From Opitutales bacterium (lineage in GTDB: Bacteria > Verrucomicrobiota > Verrucomicrobiia > Opitutales > Seribacteraceae): a stretch of 64,000 nt of DNA. The notes below the pieces were generated by a model. It was not told the origin of the DNA and ran no database searches. It worked only from the letters and a program-made list of their open reading frames with translations. Made by a program: the position numbers and the translations under genes. The stretch spans positions 1-64,000 of the forward strand of contig JAQWWZ010000033.1 of assembly GCA_029254745.1 (NCBI GenBank), given 5' to 3'. Each line of letters opens with the position of its first letter. The first letter of the stretch is position 1. Positions 19,265-29,237 of the stretch are shown piece after piece.

Positions 19265-19720
19265 CTAAGTCCGCCTGTAAGGCTCAGGATTGGGTCCAAT
19301 TGGATTTCCTGTATTTGGTATAACTTGAACGCAACGATCATCCCAAAGCTCAATCATGTCCATGTCTTTAGCATTTGTAATTTCAAGATTGGGCAACCCA
19401 TGCTGTGATAGCCATTTTTGGATCGGAGGAATAGCAAGTTCTGGATTTTGTGCTCGTGCCGTAACAATTTTCACTTTGTAACCAAGTTCTAACCAAACCT
19501 TTACTCGCTTAAGCATATTCGGTACAGGTTTCCCAATGTGCTCAAACCCCTTCCATGGGTCGGCATTAGCCAGCGTTCCATCTAGGTCTACACCAATCCA
19601 TTGCCTGGATTCTTGCTCTTCACCAAATTGATTCATATCGGTTAAAGATAAGCCTTTGGTGTGTGGGACGCGAACATTGAGCTTTGTTTTAAAAATTCTA
19701 TTGTAAAGAAATCGAAACAT
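19265..19720 (-). CDS. HAD-superfamily hydrolase-like protein
   Basis: A 151-aa protein with HAD motif I (WIGVDLDGTLAN, Asp45 and Asp47), motif II-like Thr in VKIVTARAQNP and an acidic motif near ELWDDRCVQVI. The small size and the layout (about 40 leader residues, then a capless HAD core) resemble the short HAD-like proteins found in phages and bacteria. Substrate unknown. An ATG at residue 29 is a possible shorter start, because the leader looks non-conserved. Confidence 0.7.
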   Translation of the reverse strand: MFRFLYNRIFKTKLNVRVPHTKGLSLTDMNQFGEEQESRQWIGVDLDGTLANADPWKGFEHIGKPVPNMLKRVKVWLELGYKVKIVTARAQNPELAIPPIQKWLSQHGLPNLEITNAKDMDMIELWDDRCVQVIPNTGNPIGPNPEPYRRT

Positions 19721-19759
19721 AAATGATTGCTATATTATTATACTTCGCGCATCCAATGA

Positions 19760-20320
19760 ATGTATTCAAGATCATTTAATAATATGTATATTTTGGGAAA
19801 CATAAATTATTTTAGCTTAGAAGGTCTACCTTGGCTCTTGCTTGCATGGTTTTCTGTCTACACGTTTCGCTCGCTCGCTACATTTATACATGAAATGGGG
19901 CATCTAATTCCAGCTCTTTTATTCACCCAAGGACCTATCCTTATAAATGTCGGAGGAGAACCTTATTTCAAAAGCAAAATAGGAAGATGTGAATTTAATA
20001 TTTCCTTTTACTCACCCTTAGCTGGGTATGTTAGTTTTAATGATCAAGAACTAACTCTGCTAAAGAAAGTTAGTATTCTTTTAGCAGGCCCGGTCCTGTC
20101 ATTACTAATTGTATTTATAACACCTGTCATAATTTTTAGGTGTGCTTTATATACATGGATTGAAGTGCTGCTTGTGGGATTTTTTTGCTCTAATCTGATC
20201 TGCTTTCTACGATCGATACTACCCTTAAATCTTCGTGATAATAAGTCATTTTCCAAAGGAGTACCCAGTGATAGCTTGCAAATAATCAATCTATTAAAAA
20301 GTAACAGCGACGGGAAGTGA
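19760..20320 (+). CDS. Small M50-like membrane metalloprotease homolog
   Basis: A 186-aa polytopic membrane protein with a zinc-binding HEMGH motif (residues 44-48) inside a hydrophobic segment and a distal PSDSLQII motif that fits the Asp-containing NxxP...SDG region of M50B-type peptidases, with Ser in place of Gly. It has about four hydrophobic segments. It may be an intramembrane protease or a non-proteolytic relative. It stands alone, convergent with the ABC exporter gene. Confidence 0.6.
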   Translation: MYSRSFNNMYILGNINYFSLEGLPWLLLAWFSVYTFRSLATFIHEMGHLIPALLFTQGPILINVGGEPYFKSKIGRCEFNISFYSPLAGYVSFNDQELTLLKKVSILLAGPVLSLLIVFITPVIIFRCALYTWIEVLLVGFFCSNLICFLRSILPLNLRDNKSFSKGVPSDSLQIINLLKSNSDGK

Positions 20321-20336
20321 AAAGCCGCAAACTCTC

Positions 20337-22118
20337 CTAACCCTGGCGGTCGTAAAGAGTTTTATATAATTCACAGTTTTGGTAAATTTCTTCATGTTTT
20401 CCATCAGCAACTATTTTACCACCATCCATTACAATAATTCGGGTGGCTAGCCGTATGGAACTGAATCGATGGGCTATAAGTATCGTGGTCTTTCCCTTTA
20501 TAAGCTTTGCCATAGACTCGTGGATTATATTTTCATTTTCGGAATCTAAAGCAGAAGTTGCTTCATCAAGGATCAGAATTGGGGAGTTTTTGTAAAAGGC
20601 TCGAGCCATAGCAAGTCGCTGGATTTGCCCCCCTGAAAGCCTGTTTCCATTCTCCCCCAATCTCTCCTCTAATTTACCAGGTAATTGTTCGACAAAATCA
20701 GCTGCATTCGCATTTTTAACAGAATCAAGAATAGATTCTCCAGTATACTGAGATTTCCCAAGTTTGATATTTTTCTCAACTGACAAATCAAACAAAAAGG
20801 GTTTTTGCGGCACCAAAGCAATAGATTCCCGTAGGTTATGTAGACTGAGGTGTGCTATATCTACTCCGTCAATCAGGATATTGCCCGCTGTTGGATCAAA
20901 AAATCTTGGCAATAAGCCAGCTAGTGTTGTTTTTCCAGCACCGCTTGGTCCCACGAGTGCGACTACTTCGCCAGGCTCAATAACTAAATTGACACGATGA
21001 AGGGTAGGGGATGCTTTACCTATTTCATCATAGGAGAACGATACATTTTGAAATTGGATTTTACCGTCGAGCTTTTTAGAGATCGGATTTAACGGGTCGA
21101 CCACACTTTCATCTGCATCCAATATGTCATCAATTCTCTGGATGGATGCAAGTGCCTGCTTCAGCTGATTTTGGATTGAACCGAGTTTTTTTATGGGTTC
21201 ATAGGACATGTACAGTGCCATAATGACTGGAATAAATGCTTCCAGTTTAATTCCGGTGCTAGAGGCTTGGAATATAGCAACCGAAATTCCAATCGCAGTA
21301 ATGATTTCAATAATTGGGGTAAGCAAGTGAGAATATTTAATTACCTTCATTCTTGCCCACAAGTACTCCCTAGAAGCATCCCTAAATCTTAGGATTTCCC
21401 TGTCTTCAAGATTAAAGGCTCTAATTTCTCGGGAAGCTGAAAGATTTTCACTTAATATAGCGGTCATATCGCCAGCAGTTTCCTGCATGCCTAGGGCTTT
21501 AACTAAAAGAACTTGCCCAATTTTTCTAATTGGAAAAATACAAATAGGTACGACTAAAAGGCACAACAGAACAAAGGACATACCTTCGTTCTGTAGTGCA
21601 ATTAGAGCGAGTGCAGCAACAGCACCAATGAATGTAATGGGTTGCCTGACTAAATCATTACTGATGGAGAGCACAGCATTCTGCAACTGACCCGTATCAT
21701 TGCTCACGCGGCTAAGTAAATCACCTTCTTGATTCTTGTGATGGAAAGAAAGGGGAAGCTTTTGTAATTTAGTAAAAACTTGAACACGGATTTTTTCCAG
21801 TATTTTAACTCCACAAAAGTTAATCAAATAAGTGTTGAAATAACCACTTACACCACGAATTAAAAAGACCAAAGGAAACCACCCAATGTATAAAACTAAC
21901 TCAAGCGTTCCAAGTTTTAGACCATCATCTAGGTTATCGCCTGGAAAAATCTTTGGGAAAATCTGATCGATCATGAAAGGCAAACCAAATCCGCTTGAAA
22001 TTCCATAAATGATACCACAAATGAGAGCCCCTCCGAAAGGCAACCAAAGGGGCTTCAAAAGTAAAAAATAAGGAAAGATTCGACTAATCTTAATTTCTTT
22101 TTTCAGATCTCCGTTCAT
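20337..22118 (-). CDS. MsbA-type ABC exporter, fused permease and ATPase
   Basis: A 593-aa half-transporter with a six-helix ABC_membrane domain (about 20-310) and a C-terminal ATPase (about 345-590): Walker A GPSGAGKTT, signature LSGGQIQR, Walker B ILILDEATSALD, H-loop IAHR. Two copies would dimerise. The family exports lipid A, lipids or hydrophobic compounds; lipid A flipping is plausible but not shown. It follows malQ by 14 nt in the same direction. Confidence 0.86.
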   Translation of the reverse strand: MNGDLKKEIKISRIFPYFLLLKPLWLPFGGALICGIIYGISSGFGLPFMIDQIFPKIFPGDNLDDGLKLGTLELVLYIGWFPLVFLIRGVSGYFNTYLINFCGVKILEKIRVQVFTKLQKLPLSFHHKNQEGDLLSRVSNDTGQLQNAVLSISNDLVRQPITFIGAVAALALIALQNEGMSFVLLCLLVVPICIFPIRKIGQVLLVKALGMQETAGDMTAILSENLSASREIRAFNLEDREILRFRDASREYLWARMKVIKYSHLLTPIIEIITAIGISVAIFQASSTGIKLEAFIPVIMALYMSYEPIKKLGSIQNQLKQALASIQRIDDILDADESVVDPLNPISKKLDGKIQFQNVSFSYDEIGKASPTLHRVNLVIEPGEVVALVGPSGAGKTTLAGLLPRFFDPTAGNILIDGVDIAHLSLHNLRESIALVPQKPFLFDLSVEKNIKLGKSQYTGESILDSVKNANAADFVEQLPGKLEERLGENGNRLSGGQIQRLAMARAFYKNSPILILDEATSALDSENENIIHESMAKLIKGKTTILIAHRFSSIRLATRIIVMDGGKIVADGKHEEIYQNCELYKTLYDRQG

Positions 22119-22132
22119 TTATAGAATTAATA

Positions 22133-23647
22133 TCACAGTCTAGCAAGTAGCCGACCACAAATTTTTGCCTGTTCCCGGAGACATTTTGTGTGCGAGAAAT
22201 GAAGTTGCTGAAGTTGGTCAGAAGTTAATCGCCAAGTCCAATTTCCTTGAGGAATACCGGGTTGATTCAATCTCGCATGAGTGCCTAGTCCTAAAATGTC
22301 TTGGACGGGCAATATGACGAGAGGAGAAACCGTTCGGTATGCACAGCGAAGCATGTCCCAACTTACATCATGACCAGAGACATTAAGGTAGGAGCGAAAG
22401 TTATCTTTAATTTCTTGAGATAAGCTGTCGTACCACCCGATGCTTGTGTCATTGTCATGTGTTCCTGTGTACAAAACAAGATTATGAGTAAGATTGTGTG
22501 GCAGGTAGAGGTTGAGGGAGTCACCATCAAATGCAAATTGAAGAACTGCCATGCCTAGAAGGGATGCGTCACTCCTCAATTTGCGGACTTCATCTGAAAT
22601 TAAACCCAAATCTTCGGCTAAAAAGGGCATGGAGGGAAAGTTTTCTAAAGTAACCCTCCAAAAATCCAAACCTGGGCCCTTAACCCAATTCCCTAACTTT
22701 GCATCTTTGTGCTCTGTGCTTATGCTCCAAAAGTCATTAAAACCTCGAAAATGGTCAATTCGTACGACATCAAAAAGTTCAAGCTGCGAAGACAAACGCT
22801 TCATCCACCAAGAATAGTTACTTTCGACATGTTTATCCCAAGCATAGAGAGGATTACCCCAATATTGACCATTTTCATTAAAATAATCGGGGGGAACACC
22901 TGCCACATTGGTGAAAAAAGATGATTCAACATCAATTTCAAATAATTCTGGTGCACTCCACACGTCGGAGGAGTCTGGAGCGCAATAAATGGGAAGATCT
23001 CCAATTAACTTTATATTTTTACTTTCAGCATATTCTTTAAGTTTAGACCATTGCCCACGGAAAACATATTGTAAGTACTGATGAAATTTAAATTCAGGGT
23101 CTTCCCTAACTAGCTCGATATCATCATTGTAGTCGCTTGGCCATTCCCACCAGGGTAGGTTGTTGTATTCTTTTTTTAAGGACTGAAAATGACAGTAAGG
23201 GGTGAGCCACTCTTTATTTTTTTCTAAAAAAGATGAAAAACTCCCGTAAAGATGTTCTAAAACAGATTGGTTGGTTGAAAACCTTTGAAAGGACTTACGA
23301 GCTATGGGAAAGAAATTTTCATATAATCCACCATAATCAACTTGATCCCGTGGGAGGTTATGCAGGCTTTGTAATTCATGATCAAGGACAAGGCGAACAT
23401 CTTGAATAGGCTTCCAATCGATGAGATAGGGATTACCGGCAAAGGAAGAAAAAACTTGGTAAGGCGAATCACCAAACCCGGTAGGTCCAACTGGGCACAA
23501 TTGCCAAAATTGGAAGCCGGCATTTTCAAGAAATGAGATAAATGAAAAAGCATTTTCACCTAAATTTCCTATTCCAGTAAGAGATGGTAGGGATGTTATG
23601 TGCAAAAGTCCACCAGCTGCACGTTGCGGTAACCAATCAGCCTTCAT
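22133..23647 (-). CDS. malQ: 4-alpha-glucanotransferase
   Basis: A 504-aa GH77 enzyme that transfers alpha-1,4-glucan segments in glycogen and maltodextrin metabolism. Seen motifs include RAAGGLLHITSLPS, WQLCPVGPTG, LIGDLPIYCAPDSSDVW, the nucleophile region VVRIDHFRGF, the acid/base AEDLGLIS and TGTHDNDTS. Length is typical of bacterial MalQ. It sits between lepB and the ABC exporter, all minus strand; no functional link is obvious. Confidence 0.93.
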   Translation of the reverse strand: MKADWLPQRAAGGLLHITSLPSLTGIGNLGENAFSFISFLENAGFQFWQLCPVGPTGFGDSPYQVFSSFAGNPYLIDWKPIQDVRLVLDHELQSLHNLPRDQVDYGGLYENFFPIARKSFQRFSTNQSVLEHLYGSFSSFLEKNKEWLTPYCHFQSLKKEYNNLPWWEWPSDYNDDIELVREDPEFKFHQYLQYVFRGQWSKLKEYAESKNIKLIGDLPIYCAPDSSDVWSAPELFEIDVESSFFTNVAGVPPDYFNENGQYWGNPLYAWDKHVESNYSWWMKRLSSQLELFDVVRIDHFRGFNDFWSISTEHKDAKLGNWVKGPGLDFWRVTLENFPSMPFLAEDLGLISDEVRKLRSDASLLGMAVLQFAFDGDSLNLYLPHNLTHNLVLYTGTHDNDTSIGWYDSLSQEIKDNFRSYLNVSGHDVSWDMLRCAYRTVSPLVILPVQDILGLGTHARLNQPGIPQGNWTWRLTSDQLQQLHFSHTKCLREQAKICGRLLARL

Positions 23648-23689
23648 TATTCAATTAGACATAATGCATATTGTGCGAAATAATCAAAC

Positions 23690-25072
23690 TTACTCTGAAA
23701 ACCCCCATCTTTTAGTGAATGGATAATATACAAATAAAGCTTTTCCAATGATTTCATTTTCAGGAACAAATCCCCACGACCTGCCATCTAAACTATCAGT
23801 TGAATTATCACCCATAGCAAAAAAGGCTTTTTTGTTGGTTGGGTTATCTGAACTGTTCCGATCAGGCACCTGTAGTAAGCTTTTATTAGATAACAATCCA
23901 TCCGCACGATAGCCTGGATAACCTAGTAAATTTTCTTGATCAGGTTTTCTTGCAAGGATTTCTGTTCTATTTCTGTTTTCGATGAAGGCAGTCTTACCTG
24001 TAATTGCTTTACCATTTCTAAAGAGTATTCCGGGGACTCCTTTTCTAAGATCTGTACCATTTGTAAAAATAGATTCGGGCACTCTGATTTCAAGGGTATC
24101 ACCGGGCTCGCCAACGAGTCTTTTTATATAATACTTATCTTCTCCTATTGGACGAACTGGCATGGCCAGAGAACGGTTAAACTGATCAATACTACCCGTT
24201 CTAAAGACTGCTGGGTCTCCAGATTTCGGGGTTACAAAATTATAGCTCATACGATCAACAAACAAGGCATCTCCAAGTAGAATATCGAAAGCAAGAGCGA
24301 TTTCGCCTTTTTGAATAATTTGATCACTGAGTTTAAGGCGTTTACCCATGAAGCCATGATCTTGGGAAACAATCAAAGGAAGATCCCTCAGGTCCTCTAT
24401 ACCCGCAAATTTTCGAGCTAACAACTCGTCTAAATCAAATTCAGCAGGCACCAAAAGTTTGTGCTCTTTACCACCAATTTCAAAAATGTACTCCTTAAGC
24501 GTATTGGGAAAAATGAAAAACCTCCCATTGGGAAATGTACCTTGAACAAATCGGAATGGTGCTCCACCTTGGAGCTTGAGATATAATTTTCCTTTAGTTT
24601 CAGATTCTACGCTGAAATGAGATGCTCCCAGCAGAATCTTATCGATTGCTCGCTCCGCAATATTTGGGATATCTTCATTGTCATCGTAGACATTTGGCTG
24701 CATTCCAAAAAAAGATGGATACATCGAGTTTGTAGGAATTATAAAAGGCTGAACGAAAAAACTCCTAATTCCGATTACGACAATCGCTGCAACTAAGAGC
24801 ATCTCCACATTTTCAACCCAAGATTTTTTGTGATAATATAATGAGCCCGAGTTATTTAAAGCTCGGTCTACTCTCTTGGCAGCTTTCTCAAGATCTACGG
24901 AATAAACAGGTCTTGTTTTTATTTGATTAGCTAGTTCTGTGTTGGCTGATTCCAGTTCTTTCCTTTCTTGAGAAGAAATAATATCTTTTCGATAAGCGAA
25001 CACTTTGAGACCTAAGCGCAATATTTCTTTCGCCCCTTTTTTTTCTGTACGAGTTGCTTTTTTTTGGTTCAT
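23690..25072 (-). CDS. lepB: Signal peptidase I, enlarged form
   Basis: Membrane serine protease that removes signal peptides from secreted proteins. A transmembrane segment (about 89-107) is followed by the Ser116 motif (IIPTNSMYPS), the general-base Lys317 (YYIKRLVGEPGD) and box E (MGDNSTDSLDGRSWG, 420-434). At 460 aa it is longer than the usual 250-320 aa: an 85-residue charged N-terminal extension and about 170 residues inserted between the Ser and Lys boxes. It follows lepA by 6 nt, as in the classic lepA-lepB pair. Confidence 0.92.
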   Translation of the reverse strand: MNQKKATRTEKKGAKEILRLGLKVFAYRKDIISSQERKELESANTELANQIKTRPVYSVDLEKAAKRVDRALNNSGSLYYHKKSWVENVEMLLVAAIVVIGIRSFFVQPFIIPTNSMYPSFFGMQPNVYDDNEDIPNIAERAIDKILLGASHFSVESETKGKLYLKLQGGAPFRFVQGTFPNGRFFIFPNTLKEYIFEIGGKEHKLLVPAEFDLDELLARKFAGIEDLRDLPLIVSQDHGFMGKRLKLSDQIIQKGEIALAFDILLGDALFVDRMSYNFVTPKSGDPAVFRTGSIDQFNRSLAMPVRPIGEDKYYIKRLVGEPGDTLEIRVPESIFTNGTDLRKGVPGILFRNGKAITGKTAFIENRNRTEILARKPDQENLLGYPGYRADGLLSNKSLLQVPDRNSSDNPTNKKAFFAMGDNSTDSLDGRSWGFVPENEIIGKALFVYYPFTKRWGFSE

Positions 25073-25078
25073 TATAAG

Positions 25079-26896
25079 TTAGGATGAGCTTTTCAGAATT
25101 TGAACGAAAGCTTCCTGGGGAATGTTTACACTTCCTATTTGCTTCATTCTTTTTTTCCCTTCTTTTTGCTTGTCTAGGAGTTTTCTTTTTCGGCTTATAT
25201 CTCCACCGTAACACTTCGCAGTCACATCTTTGCGCATTGCACTAATTGTCTCTCGGGCAATCACCTTACCACCGACCCCAGCTTGTAAGGAAATCTTGAA
25301 GAGTTGCCGGGGCAAAATCTCTTTAAGTTTTGAGCAAAGTGCCCTACCCCTTGTTTCTGCTTTATCTTTATGTACGATGGTTGAAAATGCATCCACAGGT
25401 TCAGAATTGACTAATATTTCCATACGAACCAAATCTGATTCAACATAATCATCCATATCATAATCCATCGAGCCATACCCATGGGTTACACTTTTCAATC
25501 GGTCATTAAAATCTACCAGAATCTCATTCAGAGGAAGGTGGCAAGTAAGCATGACCCTGGTTTCGTCAATTGTTTCTGTATTACTGCAAGAGCCTCTTTT
25601 TTCAGTAACAAGGGCAAGTAAATCCCCAATGCAATGATTTGGTGCATGGATTCTTGCCAGAATTGTGGGCTCTTCAATTTTCGATATTTCCGTGATGTCC
25701 GGCAACTCCAGGGGATTATCGACCTCGAGCTCAATGCCTGTGGTCATGTGGACTCGGTATACCACACTTGGGTATGTAGAAATAAGATCAAGGTCATACT
25801 CTCTACGAAGCCTCTCTTGAATAATCTCCATATGTAGAAGCCCGAGGAATCCGCACCGAAACCCAAAACCTAACGCTACAGAGGTTTCGGACTGAAAGGT
25901 AAACGCAGCATCGTTTAAACGGAGTTTACCAACACTTTTCTTCAGCTTGGCATAATCGGATGTATCGAGCGGATAAAGGCCACTAAATACCATGGGGCGA
26001 ACATCCTTGTAACCTGGAAGCATTTTATCCGCCTCATTGTCAGCTAATGTTAGCGTGTCCCCAATTTTAATTTCGGCTACATCTCTGATCCCAGTCACAA
26101 TATAACCAACCTCTCCTACGCTTAAAGATTCCGTGGGTACTGGCTGGGGACAAAATTGACCGATTTCTTTGATTTGAGATTTACGTTTATCACTCATCAG
26201 AAGTAAATTACCGCTCTTGGGAAATGATCCTGAAAAAACTCTGACATAGCAGATTACTCCCTTGAATGAATCAAATTGATTGTCAAAAACTAGAGCTCGT
26301 GGCTTGCTGTATTCGCTCCAGCGGGGAGGAGGAAGGCGGTGAACAACCGCTTCTAGTATTTCATTCACCCCAATTCCGGATTTACCACTCGCATGAATTG
26401 CTTCCTCGGCGGGAATGGCAAGAATGTCCTCAATTTGCTTGGATACTCGATCAATGTCAGCACTGGGAAGGTCTACTTTATTTATAACTGGAATAATTTC
26501 CAAACCCTGAGACTCAGCAAGCTGGGCATTTGCAAGAGTTTGTGCTTCTACTCCCTGTGATGCATCAATTAAGAGTAACGCACCTTCACAAGCTGCCAGA
26601 CTACGAGATACTTCATAAGAAAAATCAACATGCCCTGGTGTGTCGATAAGGTTGAATAGGTACTCATTTCCATCTTGTGACTTGTAGGTCATTGAAACCG
26701 GATGGCATTTAATTGTAATACCGCGTTCCCGCTCAAGATCCATGGAGTCGAGCAACTGATCTTTCATCTCACGCTTCAAAACGGTCTGTGTACTCTCCAA
26801 TAATCGATCAGACAGGGTAGTCTTGCCATGATCGACATGCGCTATTATGCAAAAATTACGAATCTTTTGAGTTTCCACCATTAAAAAGTTGACCAC
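25079..26896 (-). CDS. lepA: Elongation factor 4 (LepA), ribosome back-translocating GTPase
   Basis: A 605-aa translational GTPase with G1 AHVDHGKTTL, a G2 region RERGITIKCH, G3 DTPGHVDF, G4 NKVDLP and the LepA-specific C-terminal domain rich in Lys (GGDISRKRKLLDKQKEGKKRMK split over the tail). It remodels stalled ribosomes. The GTG at 26896 has GGAGGG about 9 nt upstream, supporting it over the ATG at 26881. First gene of the lepA-lepB-malQ-ABC run; divergent from dapA. Confidence 0.95.
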   Translation of the reverse strand: MVNFLMVETQKIRNFCIIAHVDHGKTTLSDRLLESTQTVLKREMKDQLLDSMDLERERGITIKCHPVSMTYKSQDGNEYLFNLIDTPGHVDFSYEVSRSLAACEGALLLIDASQGVEAQTLANAQLAESQGLEIIPVINKVDLPSADIDRVSKQIEDILAIPAEEAIHASGKSGIGVNEILEAVVHRLPPPRWSEYSKPRALVFDNQFDSFKGVICYVRVFSGSFPKSGNLLLMSDKRKSQIKEIGQFCPQPVPTESLSVGEVGYIVTGIRDVAEIKIGDTLTLADNEADKMLPGYKDVRPMVFSGLYPLDTSDYAKLKKSVGKLRLNDAAFTFQSETSVALGFGFRCGFLGLLHMEIIQERLRREYDLDLISTYPSVVYRVHMTTGIELEVDNPLELPDITEISKIEEPTILARIHAPNHCIGDLLALVTEKRGSCSNTETIDETRVMLTCHLPLNEILVDFNDRLKSVTHGYGSMDYDMDDYVESDLVRMEILVNSEPVDAFSTIVHKDKAETRGRALCSKLKEILPRQLFKISLQAGVGGKVIARETISAMRKDVTAKCYGGDISRKRKLLDKQKEGKKRMKQIGSVNIPQEAFVQILKSSS

Positions 26897-26966
26897 AGAA
26901 ATTTTCCCTCCGAGAAAGGAAGATGAAAATTAACGCGGGAATCTCTTTCTCTCATATTTATTCATA

Positions 26967-27857
26967 ATGGACAAGAATCTACTTCACGGTACTCACACAG
27001 CACTCATCACTCCCATGCAAGATGGAGACGTAAATTATACGGACCTATCAAAGTTACTTGAAAGGCAATTAAAGGGTGGCGTATCTGGGGTTGTGCCCTG
27101 CGGCACAACTGGAGAGTCCCCTACCCTTCGAGAAAATGAACATCTTCAGGTTATTCAGGAGACTGTAAATCACATGGGAGGAAAAATTCCTGTCATTGCC
27201 GGAACAGGTGCAAATTCTACAGAAGAGGCACTGCAACTCACTCGAAAAGCAGATAACTTAGGTGCAGATGCTTTTCTTTTGGTAGCACCGTACTACAACA
27301 AGCCTAGTCAGGATGGGTTATATTCTCATTTTTCTGCTCTTGCGGAAGCAACAGAGAAACCAATTGTTCTTTATTCCATACCTTCTCGATGCGGGATTGA
27401 AATATCTACCTCTACCGTCTTGCGACTTAGAGATAAGCACCCAAATATTTGCGCACTTAAAGAAGCAGGTGGTAAATCTTCCAAAGTGTCTGAGACAGTG
27501 GCTGTTATTGATGATGACTTCATTGTTCTTTCTGGCGATGACGGGTTGACATTGCCTTTCATGGCGTGCGGAGCCAAGGGAGTTATTAGTGTAGCATCAA
27601 ACATTATCCCTGAGAAAGTATCGATGTTAGTTTCTTTTCTGCAAAATGGTCAATTACAGGAAGCGAGGAAACTTCATCTTTCAAACTATTCATTTTTTAC
27701 CGACCTATTCTGTGAACCAAATCCTGTCCCTGTTAAAATACTCTTAGAGTTAAAGGGGGTAATATCGTCAGCTGAAGTAAGGTTGCCCTTATGCCCACCA
27801 TCAGCCCAGAATTTTGATTTACTAAAGAAAATAGCAGAGAACCTAATAATTTCATGA
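26967..27857 (+). CDS. dapA: 4-hydroxy-tetrahydrodipicolinate synthase
   Basis: A 296-aa TIM-barrel aldolase condensing pyruvate with aspartate semialdehyde, the first step of lysine/diaminopimelate synthesis. Seen: GTTGESPTL (47-54), Tyr136 in LYSIPSRCGI and the Schiff-base Lys165 (ALKEAGG). It overlaps dapB by 4 nt (ATGA), so consecutive pathway enzymes are co-translated. Confidence 0.96.
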   Translation: MDKNLLHGTHTALITPMQDGDVNYTDLSKLLERQLKGGVSGVVPCGTTGESPTLRENEHLQVIQETVNHMGGKIPVIAGTGANSTEEALQLTRKADNLGADAFLLVAPYYNKPSQDGLYSHFSALAEATEKPIVLYSIPSRCGIEISTSTVLRLRDKHPNICALKEAGGKSSKVSETVAVIDDDFIVLSGDDGLTLPFMACGAKGVISVASNIIPEKVSMLVSFLQNGQLQEARKLHLSNYSFFTDLFCEPNPVPVKILLELKGVISSAEVRLPLCPPSAQNFDLLKKIAENLIIS

Positions 27858-28597
27858 GTTTTAAAAAAATATTACTAAGCGGAGCCCGCGGGCGAATGGG
27901 TCAAGCCATTCAGTCCATTGCGAAGGAACACGATTGTGAAATATCTTATCCGGTTGATCTTGGAGACGATCCACAAGAGTTTATTGAAGGCAGTGATGTA
28001 GTGATTGATTTTTCATTACGGGATGCAACGCTTCCCCTGGCAAAAGTAGCTGCTAAGTACAATAAGCCCATGGTAATTGGCACAACTGGGCATGAAAAAC
28101 AAGTTCGCGAAGATATTGTCGCACTCACTCAGAAAATTCCAATTGTATGGGCAGGTAATTTTTCGACGGGTGTAAATTTATTGTTTTATCTCACCGAGCA
28201 AGCCTCGCGCGTACTGAACGCATCCAGCGACTTTGATCCTGAAGTGATAGAAATGCACCACCGCTTAAAAAAAGATGCACCAAGCGGTACGGCTGACCGT
28301 TTACTCGAAATCCTCAAGGAATCGAGAGGGTTGGATGATAAAAACCTTTGCCATGGACGTGACGGCATGGTGGGTGAACGCCCAAGAGATGAGATTGGTT
28401 CGCACGCTCTTCGTGGCGGTGATGTAGTGGGAGAACACACGGTAATGTTTGCTGGCATTGGAGAGCGTATAGAATTAACTCACCGGGCAACAGATCGTAT
28501 CATTTTTGCAGCGGGTGCACTGCGTGCATCAAAATGGGTCATCGGCAAAGCACCCGGACTTTATTCGATGCAGGATGTCTTAGGCCTAACCAGTTAA
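27854..28597 (+). CDS. dapB: 4-hydroxy-tetrahydrodipicolinate reductase
   Basis: A 247-aa NAD(P)H-dependent reductase acting right after DapA. The dinucleotide loop (SGARGRMGQAI), the substrate-site motif EMHHRLKKDAPSGTA and GTTGH are visible. Its start is embedded in the dapA stop. RuvA follows after 13 nt. Confidence 0.96.
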   Translation: MSFKKILLSGARGRMGQAIQSIAKEHDCEISYPVDLGDDPQEFIEGSDVVIDFSLRDATLPLAKVAAKYNKPMVIGTTGHEKQVREDIVALTQKIPIVWAGNFSTGVNLLFYLTEQASRVLNASSDFDPEVIEMHHRLKKDAPSGTADRLLEILKESRGLDDKNLCHGRDGMVGERPRDEIGSHALRGGDVVGEHTVMFAGIGERIELTHRATDRIIFAAGALRASKWVIGKAPGLYSMQDVLGLTS

Positions 28598-28610
28598 ATA
28601 TTAGTTATAT

Positions 28611-29237
28611 ATGATCGCATTTATTGAAGGAAATCTTATCGAGTGCCAATTAAATATGGCAATTATTCAAATTGGAGGAATTGGATATGAAACTCTTATT
28701 CCTCTTACTACTTCAGAGAAGTTGCCCGCTCTTGGACATAAGGTTAAACTTCATACTCACGCAGTTTACAAAGAGGACTCGCAAACCTTATATGGTTTTA
28801 TTGATCGCGAATCCCGTGATTTTTTCCAAATGATTGTGAATAAGGTATCCGGAATAGGTCCAAAGATAGCGATTAACTTACTAGGCTCTCTATCATTACC
28901 TATGCTCAAAACATCTATTGCGAGTGGGGATGTAGCCATGCTCTCCAAGGCACAGGGTTTGGGGAAAAAGACGGCGGAAAGAATTGTTGTTGAACTCAAA
29001 GATAAAGTGTTACCGAAATCAGTAACAATAGAATCTACTCCCTCGTTAAACAAGAGCGGTGAATCGGTGAGTGAAGAAATACCTATTGAATTTGCAACCT
29101 ACCAGGATGCGGTTTCCGCCTTATTAACACTTGGGTACAAGGCTACTGATGCGGATCAAGCGATCCGAAAAGCATCCGATGCTCTGGGAAAAGGAGTGAG
29201 TACCGAAGAATTAATCAGAAAAGCTCTTGGTCGTTAA
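28611..29237 (+). CDS. ruvA: Holliday junction branch migration protein RuvA
   Basis: A 208-aa protein with an N-terminal OB-fold domain (MIAFIEGNLIECQL; VKLHTHAVYKEDSQTLYGF), helix-hairpin-helix motifs (VSGIGPKIAINLLG and AQGLGKKTAERIVVELKDK) and a C-terminal domain III (YQDAVSALLTLGYKATDADQAI) that contacts RuvB. RuvA tetramers bind Holliday junctions. ruvB and ruvC are not in the window. The 3' end overlaps thiD tail-to-tail by 4 nt. Confidence 0.95.
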   Translation: MIAFIEGNLIECQLNMAIIQIGGIGYETLIPLTTSEKLPALGHKVKLHTHAVYKEDSQTLYGFIDRESRDFFQMIVNKVSGIGPKIAINLLGSLSLPMLKTSIASGDVAMLSKAQGLGKKTAERIVVELKDKVLPKSVTIESTPSLNKSGESVSEEIPIEFATYQDAVSALLTLGYKATDADQAIRKASDALGKGVSTEELIRKALGR

